This document shows, piece after piece, positions 1 through 9,136 of a stretch of 64,000 nt of DNA. The stretch's first letter is position 1. Each line of letters begins with the position of its first letter. Under the pieces are notes generated by a model. It did not search any database. It worked only from the letters and a program-made list of their open reading frames with translations, and was not told where the DNA came from. Source of the DNA: Candidatus Eisenbacteria bacterium (lineage in GTDB: Bacteria > Orphanbacterota > Orphanbacteria > Orphanbacterales > Orphanbacteraceae); contig JAFGGD010000023.1 of NCBI GenBank assembly GCA_016930695.1, positions 46,063 through 110,062 on the forward strand, read 5' to 3'. The position numbers and the translations under genes are program-made.

Positions 1-2
1 CC

Positions 3-1196
3 GTCGGCGACGACACCACGAGCGGCACGGCGAACTCCTACGACATCCGTTACGCCGAGGCGACCATCACCGCCGGCAACTGGTCGAACGCGACCGCCGC
101 CAGCGGCGAGCCGAATCCGGCCGCGGCGGGCGTCCAGCAGACATTCACCGTCACCGGTCTTCGCGGCGGGACGGAGTACTTCTTCGCGATGAAGACCGCC
201 GATGAAGAGCCGAACTGGTCCGACCTCTCCAACATCGCGGTGGACACCACCCTCCCGAGCAGCCTGATGCTGGTCGCCTCCTCGGGCGGCGAGTACGCCA
301 TCATCGATCCCGCCACCGGAAGGGACTCGGTGATCGTGGAGCCGAGCGGCGCCTATCACGAGAACGGGACTCTGTGGACCTTCGGTTACGGCTGCCGTCG
401 CGTCTACTTCCGGGCCAAGGTCGATCAGAGCGGCGAACAGGCGATCTGGGGATGCGACGCCTTCGACGGCCTGAACGTGGAGAAACTCACCGACCACGCG
501 CGTCTCAACGTGGCGGCCCTGGACGGATCCCCGGCGGAGGAGAGAATCGTCTTCGAGGCGGCCGGCGTCGGCTCGTACTACCCCGGACGCAACATCTTCG
601 TCGTCGACGAGGACGGCACCGGCCTCACCCAGCTCACCTACGAGGACGAGGCGTTGGAGGAGCCGGACGGCACGGACGTCACCATCGTGTGGTGTTATCA
701 ACCGGTCTGGTCGCCGGACGGAACGAAGATCGCCTTCTTCGCGCGGACGCTCACCACGAGCAAGGCGCTTCACTATGATTGGGTCGTGATGGACGCGGAC
801 GGAAGCGACAAGGAAGTGGTGAACGTCTTTGACGGATTCTCCGACGTCCGCCGCGGCGGCTGGTCCCACGACGGCGAGTTCCTCTTCGTCAATCAGCTGG
901 ACGGAGCGGACCGGAAGATCCGGGCCATTCACGTCGACTCGAGGACCGTGACGGACATCACCTCCGTGCTGGGCACCTCCCCGCAACCGCTGAACTGGAT
1001 CGCCCCGTCGCCCATGCACGACGAGATCGCCTTCGACCGCTTCATGCCGAGCGCCACGTCGCTCTACCGGGCGTCGTACACCGCCGCCGGCACCGGCCTG
1101 TCGGTTTCCACTCCGGTGGAAGTCGCCTCTTCGAGCCAGTACGGCGTCCTCTCCTACGACCAACCGGACTGGGCCCCCTTCTATCCGGAGGACTGA
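3..1196 (+). CDS. Secreted FnIII / WD40-like beta-propeller protein (5' partial)
   Basis: The reading frame is open from the first bases of the window, so the start lies upstream. The first ~80 residues resemble the end of a fibronectin type III domain (YDIRYAEA, then TGLRGGTEYFFAMKT, then WSDLSN). About 250 residues of TolB/PD40-type beta-propeller follow, with blades such as PVWSPDGTKIAF and GGWSHDGEFLF. Proteins of this build are normally exported and bind partners or glycans; no catalytic motif is visible. There is no C-terminal sorting module; the protein ends FYPED. A GC-rich hairpin with a T-rich tail follows the stop, so this is probably the last gene of its unit. The substrate or partner cannot be told. 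Confidence 0.7.
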   Translation, partial: VGDDTTSGTANSYDIRYAEATITAGNWSNATAASGEPNPAAAGVQQTFTVTGLRGGTEYFFAMKTADEEPNWSDLSNIAVDTTLPSSLMLVASSGGEYAIIDPATGRDSVIVEPSGAYHENGTLWTFGYGCRRVYFRAKVDQSGEQAIWGCDAFDGLNVEKLTDHARLNVAALDGSPAEERIVFEAAGVGSYYPGRNIFVVDEDGTGLTQLTYEDEALEEPDGTDVTIVWCYQPVWSPDGTKIAFFARTLTTSKALHYDWVVMDADGSDKEVVNVFDGFSDVRRGGWSHDGEFLFVNQLDGADRKIRAIHVDSRTVTDITSVLGTSPQPLNWIAPSPMHDEIAFDRFMPSATSLYRASYTAAGTGLSVSTPVEVASSSQYGVLSYDQPDWAPFYPED

Positions 1197-1222
1197 TCCC
1201 GGATTCCGGCACTGACGCACCG

Positions 1223-1257
1223 ACGCCCCGTCCGGACCGCCGGGCGGGGCGTTTCTT
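1223..1257 (+). terminator. Rho-independent terminator after the beta-propeller gene
   Basis: The inverted repeat ACGCCCCG (1223-1230) / CGGGGCGT (1245-1252) is followed by TTCTT. It lies 27 bases after the stop codon. Confidence 0.6.
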
Positions 1258-1469
1258 CGTCCCTCGAGAAAGGCCGCCCGAAAGACCGTCGTCCCGTTCT
1301 GGCGCGGCCGCCTCCGGGCTGCTACAATCCCTGCGTCGCCGGAGGGTGAAACCGGTTCCGGCGCCGAAACGTATGAGAAATCAAGCGGCCGGCGATGCCC
1401 ACCCGTCCCGCGCCCGGCTTCCGTCATGCCCACGAAATACGCGTAGTCCAACGCGCAAGGAGGCAAACC

Positions 1470-3248
1470 GTGAGATCCCGATCCCACCCCTTTCTCCGAT
1501 CCTTTTTCGCATCCCTCCTCGCCTTCGCGGTGCTGATTCTGCTGCTGATCGGAATCGGCGCCGCCGCCCTCCACGGGGACGAGGAGAAGATCGAGGACGG
1601 CTCCTGGCTCGTCATCGATCTGTACGGCGAGATCACCGAGTACGACCCGCCCGGCGGATTGCTGGCGGAGATCGTCGGCGGTTCGCCCCGCACCCTTTCC
1701 CGGACGCTGGACAACCTGGACAAGGCGCGTTACGACGATCGCGTCGCCGGCGTGATCCTGAAGCTCTCCGCCGCCAGCGGCGCCGGCACGGCGATGCTCG
1801 AGGAGATTCGCGGCGCGGTGCACCGTCTCCGCGACTCCGGCAAGCCGGTCTACGGATGGGCGGACTCGATGGACCGGCGCACCTTCTACCTCGCCTCCGC
1901 CTGCGACTCCATCTTCATCCCGCCGCCGGCGTACATCCAGTTCACCGGGATGGCGATGATGTCGACGCACGTGAAGAAGACCCTCGACAAGATCGGCGTG
2001 AAACCGAACGTTCACAAGATCAAGGATTACAAGAGCGCCGCCGAGCTGGTCACCCGCGAAAAACTCTCCGAACCGGCGATGGAGAACCGACGCTGGCTGA
2101 TGGACGAGCAGTGGGCGATGTTCATGGACGCGATCCGCGAAGACCGCGGCATGAGCGAGGAAGAGGCGACGGCGCTGATGGAGCACGCCCTCTTCACCTC
2201 CGAGGAAGCGGTCGAGGGAGGCCTCGCCGACCGAATCGCCTACTGGGACGAGCTGATCGATTCGATCGAGGGAGAGGACGGCGGCGCGGAGGAGGAGAGT
2301 GACGACGACGACGATGATCTCCCCCTCGTCGATGAGGGGCGCTACGGCGACGTCACCTGGAAGGATCTGGATCGCGAGGGGAAGAAGACGATCGCCGTCG
2401 TTCACGCCGAGGGGACCATCGCCGGCCGGAAGAGCAAGGTGGATCCCATGTTGGGAATCCTCATGGGACACGAGTCGGTCGCCGAGGACCTGCGGGCGGC
2501 GCGCGAGGACGACGACGTGGCGGCGATCGTCTTTCGCGTGAACAGCGGCGGCGGATCGTCGCTCACCTCCGATCTGATCGCCCGGGCGGTGGAGATCGCC
2601 TCCGCCGAGAAACCGGTGGTGGTGAGCATGGTCGACGTGGCCGCTTCGGGCGGCTACTACATCGCCTACCGCGGGACGCGGGTCATCGCCGACCCCACGA
2701 CGATCACCGGCTCCATAGGCTCCATCAGCGCCAAGATGAACATCAGCGGCCTCCACGAAAAGCTCGGCTTCACCCACGACACGTTGGAGAAGGGGCCGAT
2801 GGGACTCATCTGGTCGAGTCAGCGCGACTTCACCGACGAGGAGTGGGAACGCTTCACCGAGAACCATTGGGAAGGCTTCAACATGTGGCTCCGCGACGTG
2901 GCGGAGAAACGCGGCATGACCTTCGAGGAGGCGGAAAAGCTCGCCCACGGCCGCGTCTGGACGGGCAGGCAGGCCCTCGCCAACGGGTTGATCGACGGGA
3001 TCGGCGGCATGGACCGCGCCGTCGCCCTCGCCCGGGATCTCGCCGAGATTCCCGAGGACGAGATGGTGAACGTGACCCATTTCCCGAAGGAAAAGGGACT
3101 CGTGGAATCGATCATGAGCGGCGAACTCGACTTTTCCTATCTGGCGCGGGTCGCCCTCTATCACTTCATCCGCGACGATCTGACCGCGACATGGAAACTG
3201 CTGACCGACGGCGGCGCCCTTCTCTACGAGGAGACGGCGATCCGCTGA
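1470..3248 (+). CDS. sppA: Signal peptide peptidase SppA, 67K type
   Basis: Membrane-bound serine protease of family S49 that cleaves leftover signal peptides. The GTG at 1470 is preferred because AAGGAGG lies 6 bases upstream and it begins a hydrophobic anchor (residues ~8-33); an upstream ATG at 1395 adds 25 residues without a site. It has 592 residues and two tandem S49 domains, as in E. coli SppA. The catalytic Lys is K188 (IKDYKSAAE) in the N-terminal domain and the nucleophile S393 (AASGGYY) in the C-terminal domain, matching the family's split Lys-Ser dyad. An Asp/Glu-rich linker (about residues 268-285) joins the domains. A weak -10-like TACAAT lies at 1323. The weak hairpin at 3249-3270 may end transcription. 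Confidence 0.93.
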   Translation: MRSRSHPFLRSFFASLLAFAVLILLLIGIGAAALHGDEEKIEDGSWLVIDLYGEITEYDPPGGLLAEIVGGSPRTLSRTLDNLDKARYDDRVAGVILKLSAASGAGTAMLEEIRGAVHRLRDSGKPVYGWADSMDRRTFYLASACDSIFIPPPAYIQFTGMAMMSTHVKKTLDKIGVKPNVHKIKDYKSAAELVTREKLSEPAMENRRWLMDEQWAMFMDAIREDRGMSEEEATALMEHALFTSEEAVEGGLADRIAYWDELIDSIEGEDGGAEEESDDDDDDLPLVDEGRYGDVTWKDLDREGKKTIAVVHAEGTIAGRKSKVDPMLGILMGHESVAEDLRAAREDDDVAAIVFRVNSGGGSSLTSDLIARAVEIASAEKPVVVSMVDVAASGGYYIAYRGTRVIADPTTITGSIGSISAKMNISGLHEKLGFTHDTLEKGPMGLIWSSQRDFTDEEWERFTENHWEGFNMWLRDVAEKRGMTFEEAEKLAHGRVWTGRQALANGLIDGIGGMDRAVALARDLAEIPEDEMVNVTHFPKEKGLVESIMSGELDFSYLARVALYHFIRDDLTATWKLLTDGGALLYEETAIR

Positions 3249-3277
3249 CCCCGAGCGCGGCGGTCCGGGGCGTTTTC
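3249..3277 (+). terminator. Possible weak terminator after sppA
   Basis: CCCCG (3249-3253) and CGGGG (3266-3270) could pair across a 12-base loop, followed by CGTTTTC. The stem is short, so this is tentative. Confidence 0.3.
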
Positions 3278-3371
3278 GATGAGCCCCGGGCCGCCCGCCC
3301 TGTCCTCGCAACTCAAAACCGCCAAACGAGTTGCGGGGCGCGCACGGCGCCCTCCCCCCTGCCGCCGGGGA

Positions 3372-3401
3372 TTGCCTAACCATCGTTACCCGGTGTACAC
3401 T
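3372..3401 (+). promoter_or_regulatory. Candidate sigma-70 promoter for the dehydrogenase operon
   Basis: TTGCCT (3372-3377) and TACACT (3396-3401) are separated by 18 bases, each matching four of six consensus positions. They lie ~48 bases upstream of the TTG start of the alpha-subunit gene. Confidence 0.4.
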
Positions 3402-3448
3402 CGTGGATCGCGTCCCCGGTTGGCTTCATCCTCGAGGAGTGTGACGAC

Positions 3449-5533
3449 TTGACGCCGGAAAGCGACAGCGGACGAATCACCCGGCATCCCGTCTTCGATC
3501 CGGCCGGCGGCCGGACGGTTCGTTTTACCTTCAACGGCCGAGACCTGAAAGGCCGCGAGGGAGAGGCGGTCTCCTCCGCCCTCTTCGCCGGCGGCGTCCG
3601 GGTCTTCGGACATCACCACAAGGACGGCGGGGCGCAGGGGATCTACTGCGCCAACGGCCAGTGCGCCCAGTGCACGCTCATCATCGACGGCGTCCCCCTG
3701 AAAAGCTGCGTCACGCCTCTCCGCGAGGGGATGGACGTGCGGAGCCTGGAGGGACTCCCCGAGCTGCTCGAGGTTCCGCCCCCCGGCGTGGATCCGCCGG
3801 AGAGGATCGAGACGGACGTGCTGATCCTCGGCGCCGGCCCCTCGGGGATGGCGGCGGCGATCGAGCTGGGGAAGGTCGGTGTCCGAACGATCCTGGCGGA
3901 CGACAAGGATCGCCTCGGCGGCAAGCTGGTGCTTCAGACCCATAAGTTCTTCGGCTCCGTCGAGGACTGCCACGCCGGAACGCGGGGGACCGAGATCGCC
4001 CGCATCCTGGAAAGGGAGATCGCGGAACTCCCGGACGTCGACGTGTGGCTCCAATCGATCGCCCTCGGCGTGTACAGCGACCGGACGATCGGGATCCGGC
4101 GCTCCGACGGCTACAAGATCGTAGCGCCGAAGACGCTCCTCGTTTCCGCCGGCGCGCGGGAGAAGTCGATCGTCTTCCCCGGCTGCGACCTCCCCGGCGT
4201 CTACGGCGCGGGCGCCTTCCAGACGCTGGTCAACCGGGACGCCGTCCGCTCGTCGGACCGGATCTTCGTGCTCGGCGGCGGGAACGTGGGGCTGATCGCC
4301 GCCTATCACGCATTGCAGGCGGACATGACCGTGGTCGGCTTGGCGGAGGCGCTGGAAACCTGCGGCGGGTACTACGTGCACGCCGACAAGATCCGCCGGC
4401 TCGGCGTGCCGATCTACACACGCCACACGGTGATCGCCGCCCACGGGAGCGAGGGCCTGGAGGCGGTGACCGTCGCCGCCGTGGACGAGGCGTTCCGCCC
4501 GATCCCGGGAACGGAAAAGACCTACCGCGTCGACACGCTCCTCATCGCCGTCGGCCTCGATCCGGTGAACGAGTTCCACGAAAAGGCGCTGGCCTTCGGC
4601 GTCGATTCGCGCCTCGCCGGCGACGCCGAGGAGATCGCCGAAGCGAGCGCCGCCATGTTCTCCGGCAAGATTCGGGGCATCGAGATCGCCCGCGACCTGG
4701 GCGCCACGGACCGGGCGATCCCGGAAGAGTGGAGCGTCAAGGCGGAGGTGCTGAAGAGCCCCGGCGGAGCGGTTCATCCTTATGAGGAAGAAACGCGCCG
4801 CGAGGGGATCTACCCGATCCTCCACTGCACGCAGGAGATCCCCTGCAACCCCTGCATGACCGTCTGTCCGAACAACCTGATCCACACCGAAGACCACCCG
4901 ATCCTCGGCATGCCCGAATTCGACGGCGACTGCACCGGCTGCATGAAGTGCGTCACCATCTGCCCCGGCCTGGCGGTCACGCTGGTGGACCGCCGCAAGG
5001 ACCCGGAGAGCCCCGTCGTGATCGTCCCCTTCGAGCTGGGCGCGTGGCGCGTCGCCGAGGGGGAGGAGATCGCCGTGGTCGATCACGCCGGCGAAGCGCT
5101 CGGGCGGGGGCGGCTCCTCAAGATCCTCCGGCCCAAGTCGACGCCGGGGACGCTCCTTCTCCGAATCGAGGCGCCCGCGGCGATCGCCAACCGGATCGCG
5201 GGGGTGCGCGTGCAGTCACCGGAGGAGACGTCGCCGGAGCCGGAGCCGTGGGAGAGTCTTCTCGCGGACGACGCGATCCTCTGTCGCTGCGAGCGGGTAA
5301 CCGTCGGTGAGATCCGCTCCCTCCTTCGGGGGGGCGTGCGCGACATGAACGAGATCAAGGCGCTCACCCGCTGCGGCTACGGCGCCTGCGGCGGGAAGAC
5401 CTGCCGTCCGCTCCTGGCGCGTCTCTGCCGCGAGGAGGGAATCCCCGACGAGGAGATCACCCCCTTTACCGACAGGCCGCTCTTCGCGGAAACGCCCCTC
5501 GGATGGTTTTCGGGCGGGAGGTCGGACCGATGA
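3449..5533 (+). CDS. Multi-cluster FAD/Fe-S oxidoreductase, alpha subunit (sarcosine/proline/opine dehydrogenase type)
   Basis: A 694-residue flavoprotein. In order: N-terminal [2Fe-2S] Fer2_4 domain with C67, C72, C75 and C87; FAD/NAD pyridine-nucleotide-disulfide oxidoreductase fold with GAGPSG (~126) and a second GGGNVG; ferredoxin-like insert with CNPCMTVCP and CTGCMKCVTICP spacing (~475-510); C-terminal BFD-like [2Fe-2S] domain (CRCERVTVGEI ... CGYGACGGKTC). This is the alpha-subunit plan of heteromeric sarcosine, D-/L-proline, opine and HcnB-type dehydrogenases, with an extra ferredoxin module. Start is TTG with GAGGAG ~9 bases upstream. Its stop overlaps the beta-subunit ATG by 4 bases. 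The natural amine substrate cannot be told; electrons may go to ferredoxin or quinone. Confidence 0.85.
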   Translation: MTPESDSGRITRHPVFDPAGGRTVRFTFNGRDLKGREGEAVSSALFAGGVRVFGHHHKDGGAQGIYCANGQCAQCTLIIDGVPLKSCVTPLREGMDVRSLEGLPELLEVPPPGVDPPERIETDVLILGAGPSGMAAAIELGKVGVRTILADDKDRLGGKLVLQTHKFFGSVEDCHAGTRGTEIARILEREIAELPDVDVWLQSIALGVYSDRTIGIRRSDGYKIVAPKTLLVSAGAREKSIVFPGCDLPGVYGAGAFQTLVNRDAVRSSDRIFVLGGGNVGLIAAYHALQADMTVVGLAEALETCGGYYVHADKIRRLGVPIYTRHTVIAAHGSEGLEAVTVAAVDEAFRPIPGTEKTYRVDTLLIAVGLDPVNEFHEKALAFGVDSRLAGDAEEIAEASAAMFSGKIRGIEIARDLGATDRAIPEEWSVKAEVLKSPGGAVHPYEEETRREGIYPILHCTQEIPCNPCMTVCPNNLIHTEDHPILGMPEFDGDCTGCMKCVTICPGLAVTLVDRRKDPESPVVIVPFELGAWRVAEGEEIAVVDHAGEALGRGRLLKILRPKSTPGTLLLRIEAPAAIANRIAGVRVQSPEETSPEPEPWESLLADDAILCRCERVTVGEIRSLLRGGVRDMNEIKALTRCGYGACGGKTCRPLLARLCREEGIPDEEITPFTDRPLFAETPLGWFSGGRSDR

Positions 5534-6684
5534 GCGGGCGCGCCTGGGACGTCGTCGTGATCGGCGCGGGGAGCGTGGGCGTCCCTCTCGCCATGAGCCT
5601 CGCCGAAAGGAAGATCCGCGTTCTCTGCATCGACGAGCACGCCTCCGCCGGCCAGGGAAACAACAAATGCGCCATCGGCGGCATACGGGCCACCCATAGC
5701 GAGCCGGCGAAGGTCGCCCTCTGCCTGCACTCTCTCGAGACCTTCCGCGCCTGGAAGGAACGACACGGCGAAGAGATCGGCTGGCGCGAAGGGGGCTACG
5801 CCTACGTCGCCTACGACGAAACGATCGCGGCGCTTCTCCGGGGAATGATCCCCAAACAGCAGGCGGCGGGACTGAACATCCGCTGGATCGAGGCGGAGGA
5901 AATGCGGCGGCTGATTCCGGGGATCAACGGGGAAGGGCTTCTCGGCGGCACCCACTCGCCGGAGGACGGGAGCGCCCATCCGGTGCGGAGCGGCTACGCC
6001 TTTCACCGGCGGGCGGTCCGGCTGGGCGCGGTCTTTCGCTTTCGGGAGAAGGTGAGCGGGCTCCGGATCGAAGGGGGGCGCGTAAAGGCGGTGACGACGA
6101 ACCGGGGGAGCTACGCCTGCGGGGCCGTGGTCAACTGCGCCGGCTCCTTCGCGAAAGAGGTGGGCGCGATGGCCGGCGTTCGTCTTCCCGTCACGCCGGA
6201 CTGTCACGAGTCGGGGATCACCGAGCCGGTGAAACGTTTCTTCGACCCGATGGTGGTGGACATCCGCAAAGCGCCCGGTTCCGCCAACTACTACTTCTAC
6301 CAACACGACACCGGCCAGATCGTCTTCTGCATGACCCCCGACCCGCCCATCCTCGGCACGAGCGTCGACGAGACGAGCGAGTTCCTGCCGCTGGTGGCGC
6401 CGCGCATGGTCGATCTTCTACCGCGCCTCGCCAACCTGAAGGTCCGCCGCGTCTGGCGGGGGAATTATCCGCAGACGCCGGACGGTTCCCCCATCGTCGG
6501 GCGGCTCGGCCCGGAGAACCACTGGGCGGCGGTCGGCATGTGCGGCCAGGGTTTCATGCTCGGCCCGGGCGTGGGGGATCTGGTCGCCCGCGCCCTCGCC
6601 GGAGAATCGAACGAGAGCGACGGCGAGGTGCTCCACGCCCTCCGGCCGGACCGCCCCTTCAGCTCCGAAGAGGCCCTGAAGTAA
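5530..6684 (+). CDS. DAO-family FAD-dependent amine oxidoreductase, beta subunit
   Basis: A 384-residue flavoprotein of the D-amino-acid oxidase / glycine oxidase / SoxB superfamily, which oxidises secondary or primary amines. The FAD-binding motif VVIGAGSVGVPLA starts at about residue 8, and the C-terminal region (GSPIVGRLGPENHWAAVGMCGQGFMLGPGVG) is typical of DAO proteins. The ATG at 5530 overlaps the preceding TGA by 4 bases and has GGGAGG just upstream; an earlier in-frame codon at 5503 would add 9 residues inside the previous gene. It almost certainly forms the substrate-oxidising half of a heteromer with the preceding Fe-S flavoprotein. Sarcosine, proline, hydroxyproline and opines are all possible substrates. 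Confidence 0.85.
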   Translation: MSGRAWDVVVIGAGSVGVPLAMSLAERKIRVLCIDEHASAGQGNNKCAIGGIRATHSEPAKVALCLHSLETFRAWKERHGEEIGWREGGYAYVAYDETIAALLRGMIPKQQAAGLNIRWIEAEEMRRLIPGINGEGLLGGTHSPEDGSAHPVRSGYAFHRRAVRLGAVFRFREKVSGLRIEGGRVKAVTTNRGSYACGAVVNCAGSFAKEVGAMAGVRLPVTPDCHESGITEPVKRFFDPMVVDIRKAPGSANYYFYQHDTGQIVFCMTPDPPILGTSVDETSEFLPLVAPRMVDLLPRLANLKVRRVWRGNYPQTPDGSPIVGRLGPENHWAAVGMCGQGFMLGPGVGDLVARALAGESNESDGEVLHALRPDRPFSSEEALK

Positions 6685-6698
6685 AGGGAAAGGGGGCC

Positions 6699-6728
6699 TT
6701 GACGGATTCGGTCCCATGGGGCGACAAT
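6699..6728 (+). promoter_or_regulatory. Candidate promoter with a long leader before the acyl-CoA synthetase gene
   Basis: TTGACG (6699-6704) and GACAAT (6723-6728) are 18 bases apart. A leader of ~230 bases follows before the GTG at 6967, with several short GC-rich repeats but no riboswitch class I recognise. Confidence 0.4.
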
Positions 6729-6966
6729 AAGAGGTCCTCGGCGTGATACCCCGGTTCCCGGCACGGTCCGCTGTGAGCCCCGGCGAGTGAATCGCACGAC
6801 CCAAAAGGGGCCGCATCCCCAGTAACGCCAAGACGTTAGGATAATACGAGGGGAAAGAGCGGGAAGAGAATCACGTCTCGGTCTCGGGGTCCGACCCACG
6901 GAACCGATAATCCGAATAAGAGGCGGACTGGTCACCTCATTCCGACAGGACACAGGAGATAGGAAC

Positions 6967-9078
6967 GTGGCAACAGCATCACTGGACGGATTGTTCCGGC
7001 CGAAATCGGTCGCGATCATCGGTGCGTCGAGCAAGCCGGGGAAGATCGGCTACGCGGTGGTCAAGAACCTGATCGACGCGAAATACGAGGGGCGAATCTA
7101 CCCGATCAACCCGAAGGCGGACGAGATCCTCGGCATCAAGGTGTACCCGAGCCTGGCGGACGTGCCGGGCGAAGTCGACGCAGCCGCCATCACCGTCCCC
7201 GCCGTCATGGTTCCGCAGGCGGTGGAGGACTGCGGCAAGAAGGGCGTGAAGGGTCTCATCATCATCGCCTCCGGCTTCAGCGAGGTGGGCGAGAGGGACC
7301 TGGAGAACCGGCTCGTCGAGATCGCCCGCTCCTACGGGATGCGCATCCTCGGCCCGAATATCGTGGGCACCCTCTCCAACTCGGACAAGCTCAACGCCTC
7401 CTTCGCCCCCTTCCTGCCGCTCCCCGGCAAGGCCTCGTTGGTCTCCCAAAGCGGCGCGCTCCTGATCGCCATCGACGCCGCCACATTCACCCGGCGCGTC
7501 GGTTTCGACAAGCTCATCTCCATCGGCAACATGTCCGACGTGAACTTCGCCGACGCGGTGGAGTGGTTGAGCCACGACGAGAACACGGGCTGCATTACCC
7601 TCTATATCGAAGGTTTCAAGGACGGCCGGCGATTCATCGAGGTCGCCCGTAAATCCGAGAAGCCGATCGTGGCGCTGAAGGCGGGCGACTCGGAGCACGG
7701 CGCCGCGGCGGCCGCCTCCCACACCGGTTCGCTTGCGGGCGCGGCGAAGGTGTACGGCGCCGCCTTCGACCAGGCCGGCGTCGTGACGGCGCGCCACCTG
7801 GACAACCTCTTCGATCTCTCCCTCGCCTTCTCCATGCAACCGCCGATGAAGGGGGACAATCTCCTCATCATCACCAACGGCGGCGGCGTGGGCGTGCTCG
7901 CCACCGACGCGGCGGAGCGTTTCGGCCTGCCGCTGAAGTTCGCCCCCGAGGAGGCGCAAAAAGAACTCAAGAAGCACATGCCCGAATTCGGCTCCGCTAA
8001 GAACCCGGTGGACCTGACCGGCATGGCCGGCCTCGACTGGTATGAAGATTCGGTCCGCTACGCCATCGCCCATCCCTGGGTGAACGGCCTGGTGGTGCTT
8101 TACTGCGAGACCGCCATCACCGATCCCCTGGAGATCGCGAAGGGGATCAAGAAGGCCATCGACGCCTCGGGCGTGAAGGACAAACCGGTGACCGTCAGTT
8201 TCGTCGGCGGCGAGGAAAGCGCCAAGGCCATGCGGTGGTTGCTGGAGCAGGGTGTCCCCGCCTACGGCGCCCCGGACATCGCCGTGGACGCCATGGCGGC
8301 GCTCAATCGTTACACCAAGATGCACGCCAAGAAACGGGAAGAGGTCCCCGTCGTCGAATCCGGGAAACGGGACGAGGCGCTCAAGATCATCGCCGGCGCC
8401 CGCGCCGACGGCCGCGGCGTTCTCACCGAGGTAGAGGCCAAGACGGTCTTCGACCTGTACGGCCTTCCGATCACGCAAACCCGGCTCGCCAAAAACGAGG
8501 ACGAAGCGGCGAAGACCGCCGCCGCGATCGGTTTCCCGATCGTGATGAAGATCGTCTCCCCCGACATCCTCCACAAATCGGACGCCGGCGGCGTCAAGGT
8601 GGGGATCGAGGACGAGGCGGGAATCCGCGAGGCCTACCGGACGATCCTGTCGAACGCCAAGGCCTACAAGGCGGACGCGGACATCCACGGCGTGGTGATC
8701 CAGGAGATGGCGCCCCATGGGACCGAGGTGATTCTGGGATCGGTGAACGATCCCACATTCGGACCCACCATGATGTTCGGTCTCGGCGGAATCTTCGTGG
8801 AAGTGCTCAAGGACGTCACCTTCCGGGTGACGCCGGTGAGCCGAACGGAAGCGACGAACATGATCGGCGAGATCCGCGGCGCTCCGATCCTGGCCGGCGC
8901 CCGGGGCGAGGCTCCTCGGGACCGGGCGGCGCTGGCGGACACGATCTGTCGCTACTCCAACATGGTTCTCGACCTGGCCGACGAGATCAGCGAGTCCGAC
9001 GCGAACCCGGTTCTGGTCTACGAAGAGGGGAACGGCCTCAAGGTCGTTGACGCCCGAATCATTCTGAAGAAGAAATAG
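6967..9078 (+). CDS. acd: Acetyl-/acyl-CoA synthetase (ADP-forming), fused alpha-beta
   Basis: Converts acyl-CoA + ADP + Pi to acid + ATP + CoA, the energy-conserving last step of amino-acid or pyruvate fermentation. It has 703 residues in the fused alpha-beta order. An N-terminal CoA-binding Rossmann domain (SVAIIGASSKPGKIGYAVVKNL) is followed by succinyl-CoA-ligase-like domains with the phospho-histidine at H252 (ASHTGSLAG). A C-terminal ATP-grasp domain (~480-700; GFPIVMKIVSPDILHKSDAGGV) completes the protein. Start is GTG with an AGGAG-type site. It stands 282 bases after the amine dehydrogenase pair, suggesting that acyl-CoA from amine or amino-acid oxidation yields ATP here. A perfect T-tailed hairpin follows the stop. 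Acyl specificity is not determinable. Confidence 0.92.
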   Translation: MATASLDGLFRPKSVAIIGASSKPGKIGYAVVKNLIDAKYEGRIYPINPKADEILGIKVYPSLADVPGEVDAAAITVPAVMVPQAVEDCGKKGVKGLIIIASGFSEVGERDLENRLVEIARSYGMRILGPNIVGTLSNSDKLNASFAPFLPLPGKASLVSQSGALLIAIDAATFTRRVGFDKLISIGNMSDVNFADAVEWLSHDENTGCITLYIEGFKDGRRFIEVARKSEKPIVALKAGDSEHGAAAAASHTGSLAGAAKVYGAAFDQAGVVTARHLDNLFDLSLAFSMQPPMKGDNLLIITNGGGVGVLATDAAERFGLPLKFAPEEAQKELKKHMPEFGSAKNPVDLTGMAGLDWYEDSVRYAIAHPWVNGLVVLYCETAITDPLEIAKGIKKAIDASGVKDKPVTVSFVGGEESAKAMRWLLEQGVPAYGAPDIAVDAMAALNRYTKMHAKKREEVPVVESGKRDEALKIIAGARADGRGVLTEVEAKTVFDLYGLPITQTRLAKNEDEAAKTAAAIGFPIVMKIVSPDILHKSDAGGVKVGIEDEAGIREAYRTILSNAKAYKADADIHGVVIQEMAPHGTEVILGSVNDPTFGPTMMFGLGGIFVEVLKDVTFRVTPVSRTEATNMIGEIRGAPILAGARGEAPRDRAALADTICRYSNMVLDLADEISESDANPVLVYEEGNGLKVVDARIILKKK

Positions 9079-9101
9079 CCGGGAAGATCATCGAAGGAAC
9101 G

Positions 9102-9136
9102 GGGCGGTTTCCGGAAACGGAGACCGCCCTTTTTTC
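9102..9136 (+). terminator. Strong rho-independent terminator after acd
   Basis: A GGGCGGTTTCCG / CGGAGACCGCCC stem with a GAAA loop is followed by six T residues. It separates acd from the convergent MBL gene. Confidence 0.85.

Noticed and set aside
3386..5086. 566-codon minus-strand open frame opposite the alpha-subunit gene
   Set aside because: GC-rich antisense shadow with Arg/Asp/Val-rich sequence and no recognisable motif; the plus-strand gene has clear Fe-S and FAD motifs.
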